Shown: piece by piece, positions 32,342 through 36,590 of the stretch
Position numbering within the stretch: the first letter of the stretch is position 1
Layout of the letters: each line of letters opens with the position of its first letter
NCBI GenBank assembly: GCA_937868205.1
Contig: CALMMC010000080.1
Location: forward strand, 1-36,590
Direction of reading: 5' to 3'
DNA length: 36,590 nt
Source of the DNA: JAAZPG01 sp012797375
GTDB lineage: Bacteria > Acidobacteriota > Aminicenantia > Aminicenantales > UBA4085
Program-made: the position numbers and the translations under genes
Notes under the pieces: model-generated
Database searches by the model: none
Told to the model about the DNA's origin: nothing
What the model saw: only the letters and a program-made list of their open reading frames with translations

Positions 32342-34447
32342 ATGGCTGAAGCCTGGCCGATTCCCGCCCGTCGGGATCGACGGGACCTGATCCTCCATCT
32401 TATCCTCGGTGTCCTTCTGGCCGCCTGGGTGGCCGTGATGCTCCGGAACCTCGGGATTCTGTCTCTTTGGATGGACGAGGGCTTTCACTATCTGGCCGCT
32501 CGGGGCATTCTCGATCACGGCTATCCGCTCTTTCCCTCCGGCCACATCTACTGGAAGGCGATTCTTTATGCCTATGTCCTGGCCGCGGGCGCTTTTGTCT
32601 TCGGCCTCAACGCCGTGACGATGCGGGTCTTCAGCGTTTTGTGCGCGGCCGGCCTGCTGATCCTGGTCTATCACGCCGGCCGGCGGTTATTCTCCCGGAC
32701 GGTGGGCGTCTCGGCCGCCGTTCTCCTGGCCTTCTCCGCCTGGGAATGGGAATATACCCGGCTGGCCCTCTATTTCGTCCCCCTCCAGCTCTGTTATCTT
32801 GCCGGACTCTATTTGTTTTATCGGGGATACATCGCCGACGAAAAAAAATTCAGGCTGCCGGCCGTCGTGGTGTTCCTCCTCGCACCTCTTATCCACCAGC
32901 TCGGGATGGGGGTGATCTTCGCTTATCCCGCCCTCCTGCTCATGCGCGGTCCCCGGCGCTTCTTCCGCCGGGACGTCCTGACGGGACTGGCCGCCGTCGT
33001 CTTATTCTATTTAGCGATCCAGCTCCAGGAGTTTTTCTTCTGGAAGGTCGGCTTCGTCTATGAGAAGACGGACATGAGCCTCGGCGGAATGATCGCGTAT
33101 TTCTTCGGAAGCTTTAACCTGGATTATTTCCGGCAGTTTTTCCGGAGCTTTCCGCGGATGAGCCTGGCCGTCTTGGCCGGGTTGTTCCTCTGCCTCGGTC
33201 CGGCCCTCCGGAAAAGAAAAGGGGCGCGGCCGGCCGGGGAGCCGGGGCTGGACCGGTCGCCCTGGCTTTACTTCAATATCTGCCTGATCCTCCCCCTGTT
33301 TTTCTTCGGCTTTTTTCGGACGCATGTCCAGCCCCGCTACTTGGCCCAGCTCTATCCTCTTTTCATCATGATGTTCCTGGCGGCTCTCCGGGCCGCCGGC
33401 CGCCTGGCGGTCGACGGCCTGGCCGCCCCGGCGTTCGGGATCGAAAAAGCCCGGACCCGGACGGTTTTCAGCTTCATGCTCTTCATCGGGCTTCTGTTCG
33501 TCCTGATCGAGGGCGTCCATCCGGAGCGGCTCCCGTCCGTGATCAACCGCCGCTACGGGGATCCGATTACGACCGACACCATCACCTCCTCGGGCAGGTT
33601 CGAGCATTACGACCACGAGAGCGTCGGCCGGTATGTCGCGGCCAAGCTCCGGAAAGACGATGTCGTCATCGCCATCCATGTCGTTTTTCAGAAGATCTAC
33701 GCCGGCCGGGTGGATTACTGGCTGTGGTCGGGCGGATCGGGCACCTGGGACGCCTGGGAGAAGACGAAGGACGGTTGGAAGGATTTTTACGTCGGGGCCC
33801 GCTGGATCAACAACGCAGATGATCTTCGCCGGACCATCCAGGCCCATCCGGGGCAACGGATCTGGCTGGTGACGTCGCCGTCGATGTTCCGGACCGACCA
33901 CATCAACACGGCCCTCTACGACTTCATCTCCGTCGAAAACGCCGACAAGCTCGCATACCGCGGCCAGGACGGCATGAGCGAGGTCTACGTCTGGAACGAC
34001 CCCGAATTGACGGCCGGCGGCCGGCGGGCCTGCGAGGGGGAATGGCTGGCCGTCCGCCGCGGGGCGGTCGTCACCGGTCCCGGAATGTCGGGATTCGCGG
34101 CTGTTTCCTGGGACGGGAGCGCGGCCAAAACCGACGATTCGACGACGAAGATCGTCCGCCGCCTGGCCCCCGGCTCCTACCGGGCTTCGGTCCGCTACAA
34201 GGCCGCCCCGGGCCAGGCGGATGAAACGGCCGGACGGATCTTGCTGGTTCCGGGAAAGGGCCGGCCCTTGCGGACCATCCTCCTTTCCGGGGACGCCCGC
34301 CGTCCCGACGCGGACGGGTGGCGGATAGCCGACGTCGAATTCCTCGTCTCCCGTGAGACGGCCGTCTCCGTTCGGGTCCAGGTCCCGGCCGGATGCGTTC
34401 TGATGATCGATTACCTCGATCTTCGGCTGAAGGAAGGGCGGTCATGA
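32342..34447 (+). CDS. Second GT39/ArnT-like glycosyltransferase with C-terminal soluble domain
   Basis: The 701-residue GT-C protein begins with a helix (about 18-34) and the catalytic loop LWMDEGFHY (D45, E46). About a dozen membrane segments run to about residue 390, with a VQPRYLAQLYP loop. The remaining roughly 300 residues are outside the membrane. The last part (about 560-701) has the strand pattern of a beta-sandwich, carbohydrate-binding-like domain. It would transfer a lipid-linked sugar, probably the one made by the GtrB-like enzyme upstream, to an unknown acceptor. It overlaps the acyltransferase gene by an ATGA. It shares plan but little wording with the GT39 at 11088-13487. Confidence 0.85.
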   Translation: MAEAWPIPARRDRRDLILHLILGVLLAAWVAVMLRNLGILSLWMDEGFHYLAARGILDHGYPLFPSGHIYWKAILYAYVLAAGAFVFGLNAVTMRVFSVLCAAGLLILVYHAGRRLFSRTVGVSAAVLLAFSAWEWEYTRLALYFVPLQLCYLAGLYLFYRGYIADEKKFRLPAVVVFLLAPLIHQLGMGVIFAYPALLLMRGPRRFFRRDVLTGLAAVVLFYLAIQLQEFFFWKVGFVYEKTDMSLGGMIAYFFGSFNLDYFRQFFRSFPRMSLAVLAGLFLCLGPALRKRKGARPAGEPGLDRSPWLYFNICLILPLFFFGFFRTHVQPRYLAQLYPLFIMMFLAALRAAGRLAVDGLAAPAFGIEKARTRTVFSFMLFIGLLFVLIEGVHPERLPSVINRRYGDPITTDTITSSGRFEHYDHESVGRYVAAKLRKDDVVIAIHVVFQKIYAGRVDYWLWSGGSGTWDAWEKTKDGWKDFYVGARWINNADDLRRTIQAHPGQRIWLVTSPSMFRTDHINTALYDFISVENADKLAYRGQDGMSEVYVWNDPELTAGGRRACEGEWLAVRRGAVVTGPGMSGFAAVSWDGSAAKTDDSTTKIVRRLAPGSYRASVRYKAAPGQADETAGRILLVPGKGRPLRTILLSGDARRPDADGWRIADVEFLVSRETAVSVRVQVPAGCVLMIDYLDLRLKEGRS

Positions 34448-35214
34448 AGGACGAGCGGGCTCCGGGGAGCACGCAGAAAGAGCTCCTCGATCCCAAGCGG
34501 AAGCTTGCCGGCAAGTACGCCGGCCTGTGCGTCGGGAAAAAGGGTTTGGCGGCCTTGCTGAAATACGAGTTCGTCAATCTCTTCATCGCCCCGATCCCCG
34601 GCGCGCTGGGGCTGGTTCTCCGCCGGGCCTTTTTCCCCTGGATCCTGGGGAAGGTCGGCCGGGGCGTCGTCTTCGGCCGGAACGTCGTCCTCCGCCATCC
34701 GCACAAGATTGAAATCGGGGACAACACGTTCATCGACGACGGGGCCGTCCTGGACGCCAAGGGCGAGGCCAACGAGGGGATCCGGATCGGGGCCAACGCC
34801 ATGATCGGCCGCAACACGATCCTGACCTGCAAGGAAGGATCCATTTATCTGGGGGACCACTGCAACGTCTCGGCCAACTGCAGCCTGTTATCGGAGACGG
34901 AGATCCGGCTCGGCGATTATTGTTTTCTGGCCGGGGAGTGTTATCTCGTGGCCGGCGGCAATCATCCCGTCGCCGATACGTCCCGCCCGATCATGTTCCA
35001 AGCCTCGTCGGCCAAGGGCGGCATCCGGGTCGGAGAAGACACCTGGATGGGCGCCGGAGTCATCGTCCTGGACGGAGTGACGATCGGGAAGGGCAGCGTC
35101 ATCGGGGCCGGGGCTCTCATCGCCGCCTCGCTCCCCGAATACACGTTCGCCGTGGCCGACCGGCGTCTGCGCCTGGCCGACCGGCGGACGCTCGCGGACC
35201 GGAATCCCGCCTAG
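34444..35214 (+). CDS. Left-handed beta-helix (hexapeptide) acyltransferase
   Basis: The 256-residue protein has imperfect hexapeptide repeats ([LIV]-G-x4 type) from about residue 85 to 235: IEIGDNTFID, IRIGANAMIGRN, IYLGDHCNVSAN, IRLGDYCFLAGE, IRVGEDTWMGAGVIVLDGVTIGKGSVIGAGA. This is the coil of O-acetyltransferases such as WbbJ and Maa. A histidine in GGNHPV may be catalytic. It likely acetylates a sugar of the glycan assembled by its neighbours. The ATG at 34444 overlaps the GT39 stop as ATGA; a longer frame to 34393 lies inside that gene. The N-terminal 80 residues hold a hydrophobic stretch that may touch the membrane. Confidence 0.87.
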   Translation: MKDERAPGSTQKELLDPKRKLAGKYAGLCVGKKGLAALLKYEFVNLFIAPIPGALGLVLRRAFFPWILGKVGRGVVFGRNVVLRHPHKIEIGDNTFIDDGAVLDAKGEANEGIRIGANAMIGRNTILTCKEGSIYLGDHCNVSANCSLLSETEIRLGDYCFLAGECYLVAGGNHPVADTSRPIMFQASSAKGGIRVGEDTWMGAGVIVLDGVTIGKGSVIGAGALIAASLPEYTFAVADRRLRLADRRTLADRNPA

Positions 35215-35232
35215 CGGCCTTCCCCCGGCCGC
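35214..35232. terminator. GC-rich hairpin between convergent genes
   Basis: GCGGCC (35214-35219) and GGCCGC (35227-35232) form a perfect 6-bp stem with a 7-nt loop, starting at the last base of the acyltransferase stop codon. A second small stem (35247-35259) encloses the stop of the convergent gene. Neither has a T-run. Placement in the 37-bp convergent gap suggests transcript-end protection. Confidence 0.35.
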
Positions 35233-35251
35233 CGTCCCCGGATCCTCCCGC

Positions 35252-36046
35252 TCAGCGGGTGACGCGGATGTCCGTGTACACTTCCTCCGAGACGGCCCGG
35301 ATGCGCTTGAGGAAAAGGAATCCGGCGTTGATCCGGACCCAGGTCCGGAGGGGAATGATGTTGACGTCCTCGAAGACCTGGAAATCCGCCTCGACCTCGA
35401 TCTCCTTGACGAAGGGCGGCGTCTCCGACGGCGTGAGCCGGGCGTGAAACGGCGTGAACGTTGCGGCGTCGATCGTATAGGTTCCTTCCCAGTTCTCGAC
35501 ATCTTTGACCTTGGCCCGGACGTCGAGGAAATACAACGGACGTCCGTCCGGAGCCGCCCCTTCCCGGGCGGCGAAGGAGAATTCCGTCCGGCGCTCGGGC
35601 GAAAAAGGCAGAAGCCCGGCGAAATCCTCCACCCGCATCCCCAGCCGGGAGCGGCGGCGGGCGGGCTCCTTTCCCCTCTCCCGGGCCGTTTCTTGGGCCC
35701 GGTATTTCTCCCAGCGGGCCCGGCGCTCGGCGAGATACTTCTCCGTGATGTCCCGGGTGACGCCGTCTTCCGTCCGGACGACGCTTAGAATGTCCTCTTC
35801 GCGCCGCCCCTCGATCACGGCGACGGCCTTGGTCTGGACGGTCGTCCGCTCGGGCCGGCCTTTGCGGTCAAGTTCAATCTGGGTACTGCGGATGGAGGCC
35901 TGCCAGTTTGATTTCGGATTGAAGCTTTCGAGGCGGGCGACGACCCGGTCGAGGAGCGTTTCGACCGGGAGGGGCGCTTGGGCGGAGAGGGCGGCCGGGA
36001 TAAGGAGAAAAGCCGCCCCCGCGGCCAGAGGAATAAAGCGGCGCAT
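35252..36046 (-). CDS. LolA-like/outer-membrane lipoprotein-sorting-fold exported protein
   Basis: The 264-residue product has a signal peptide (about 1-22, ending ALSAQ). The C-terminal half is made of strands typical of the half-barrel LolA/LolB-like fold (GRPLYFLDVRAKV, WEGTYTIDAATFTPFHARL, FVKEIEVEADFQV, IPLRTWVRINAGF). A charged Arg/Glu stretch (about 110-135) interrupts it. The family name is broad, and I cannot assign lipoprotein transport. The ATG at 36046 has AAGGAG with 6-nt spacing; the frame continues open upstream but with no coding look. It is transcribed alone, divergent from the small membrane gene and convergent with the acyltransferase. Confidence 0.68.
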   Translation of the reverse strand: MRRFIPLAAGAAFLLIPAALSAQAPLPVETLLDRVVARLESFNPKSNWQASIRSTQIELDRKGRPERTTVQTKAVAVIEGRREEDILSVVRTEDGVTRDITEKYLAERRARWEKYRAQETARERGKEPARRRSRLGMRVEDFAGLLPFSPERRTEFSFAAREGAAPDGRPLYFLDVRAKVKDVENWEGTYTIDAATFTPFHARLTPSETPPFVKEIEVEADFQVFEDVNIIPLRTWVRINAGFLFLKRIRAVSEEVYTDIRVTR

Positions 36047-36071
36047 GAGGATCTCCTTTCGGGGATCCCAA

Positions 36072-36080
36072 ATCATACCA
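36072..36080 (-). promoter_or_regulatory. Extended -10 promoter of the LolA-like gene
   Basis: On the minus strand TGGTATGAT is an extended -10 (TGn followed by TATGAT at 36072-36077). No -35 is visible. A leader of about 19 nt would contain the AAGGAG ribosome site. Confidence 0.45.
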
Positions 36081-36168
36081 GAATTCGGTTCGCGGAGGCG
36101 CGTCTTTCTCCAGGCGCCGCGGAAGGGGGGCCCGGCCGATCCCGGGGCGGCCGGAGAGTAAAAAACAG

Positions 36169-36197
36169 TTGACAAGCCCGGCGGCCGTCCTTAGAAT
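36169..36197 (+). promoter_or_regulatory. Strong sigma-70-type promoter of the 47-residue membrane protein
   Basis: A perfect TTGACA (36169-36174), an ideal 17-nt spacer and TAGAAT (36192-36197, 5 of 6 matches) make this the best promoter in the window. The leader of about 46 nt is AT-rich and ends in AAAGGAG. Confidence 0.65.
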
Positions 36198-36249
36198 ACG
36201 ACTGTTCCGAGAGAATCGACGGTAATTATAGTAAATAAAGGAGAAGCGC

Positions 36250-36393
36250 ATGTCGACGTTTCTGATCGTGGTCCTGAGCGTTCTGGGGTTCCTGGCCCTG
36301 GTCATCGGTCTCTTGGTCTGGCTGTTCTTCCATCAGGGCGGATGCTGCGTTAAAAAGACCGCGGCCAAGATCTCCCGCAAGTGCGCCGTCTGA
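36250..36393 (+). CDS. 47-residue single-helix membrane protein with Cys/Lys-rich tail
   Basis: A short frame runs from ATG at 36250 to TGA at 36391-36393. AAAGGAG (36237-36243) lies 6 nt before the ATG. Residues 4-27 form one strongly hydrophobic helix (FLIVVLSVLGFLALVIGLLV). The tail is small and basic with three cysteines (C32, C33, C45) and six Lys/Arg residues. I do not recognise a family. The strong promoter, near-ideal ribosome site and clear helix argue for a real, well-expressed small protein. Orientation by the positive-inside rule would put the tail in the cytoplasm. The cysteines could bind metal or form a disulfide. Confidence 0.7.
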   Translation: MSTFLIVVLSVLGFLALVIGLLVWLFFHQGGCCVKKTAAKISRKCAV

Positions 36394-36396
36394 AAA

Positions 36397-36459
36397 GCCG
36401 GGGACGGGCCATCCTCCGCCTCCGGTTGACGGAATCCCGCGGGCGGCGGAATCCCCGGC
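36397..36459 (+). repeat. Nested inverted repeat downstream of the small membrane gene
   Basis: GCCGGGGA (36397-36404) pairs with TCCCCGGC (36452-36459), and inside it TCCGCC (36415-36420) pairs with GGCGGA (36445-36450). The structure begins 3 nt after the stop codon. It has no T-run but could end or stabilise the short transcript. Bases 36460-36526 show nothing I can name. Confidence 0.35.
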
Positions 36460-36526
36460 CGGGAGGAAAGACGGACGGGTGGCTCCGTTCCGCCGGAATC
36501 TCCTCCCTGACCGGTTGGAAGAGGGG

Positions 36527-36590
36527 CTGTCTCTTATACACATCTGACGCTGCCGACGATCTACTCGGTGTAGATCTCGGCGGGCCCAGG
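36527..36590. other. Nextera adapter read-through (sequencing artefact)
   Basis: Bases 36527-36545 are the Tn5 mosaic end in adapter orientation (CTGTCTCTTATACACATCT). Bases 36546-36559 continue the Nextera read-1 adapter (GACGCTGCCGACGA), 36560-36567 is an 8-nt index-like stretch, and 36568-36580 matches the start of the P5 side (GTGTAGATCTCGG). The last 10 bases diverge from the adapter, as low-quality read ends do. This segment is not genomic. Confidence 0.97.

Noticed and set aside
36226..36543. Minus-strand frame beginning MCIRDS
   Set aside because: Its start lies in the Nextera adapter; a known artefact pattern.

Overview
The window is a GC-rich bacterial chromosome or metagenome contig with no tRNA, rRNA, CRISPR array or insertion sequence that I can see. 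The organism has an outer membrane: there is a TolQ/TolR-type proton channel pair, two proteins that look like outer-membrane barrels (one with an AMIN domain), and a LolA-like protein. Secreted beta-propeller/PKD proteins, B12-type and SPASM radical SAM enzymes, and a GT9 enzyme with cysteine clusters fit Acidobacteriota or Candidatus Aminicenantota. That placement is an impression from gene style and was not tested. The last 64 bases are Nextera adapter read-through, so the right edge is a technical end. Layout. 1-3161 (minus): the start of an ExbD/TolR gene, tolQ, and an MrfA-type DUF1998 helicase. 3242-7545 (plus): uvrA lacking the insertion domain, holB, ricT. 7561-13487 (minus): GT39 glycosyltransferase, ftsK, ECF sigma factor, zinc-finger anti-sigma factor. 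13548-18926 (minus): SGNH/GDSL hydrolase, AMIN-barrel protein, small outer-membrane protein and B12-type radical SAM enzyme in one operon. 19021-23721 (plus, divergent from it): two propeller/PKD proteins and a TolB-like lipoprotein. 23732-24712 (minus): SPASM radical SAM protein. 25058-27713 (minus): GT9 transferase, DPM1-like GT2 and rsmA with 4-nt overlaps. 27821-30394 (minus): asnB and a methyltransferase. 30484-35214 (plus): YdjC/ChbG deacetylase, GtrB-like GT2, a second GT39 and a left-handed beta-helix acyltransferase. 35252-36046 (minus): LolA-like protein. 36250-36393 (plus): a 47-residue membrane protein. How the genes fit together. Two themes dominate: DNA maintenance on the left, and envelope or extracellular glycan work in the rest. 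The glycosyltransferases include both lipid-linked sugar makers (DPM1-like, GtrB-like) and lipid-linked sugar users (two GT39), with deacetylase, amidotransferase, methyltransferase and acyltransferase genes that could decorate a cell-surface glycan. The least familiar part is 13548-23721, where a GDSL enzyme, two barrel proteins, a B12 radical SAM enzyme and propeller/PKD/FN3 proteins lie around one divergent promoter. The most general signal is in the promoters. Seven operon-head genes have a TANNNT -10 element only 6-10 nt before the start codon and no Shine-Dalgarno sequence, while most internal genes have a good one. This points to routine leaderless or near-leaderless transcription.
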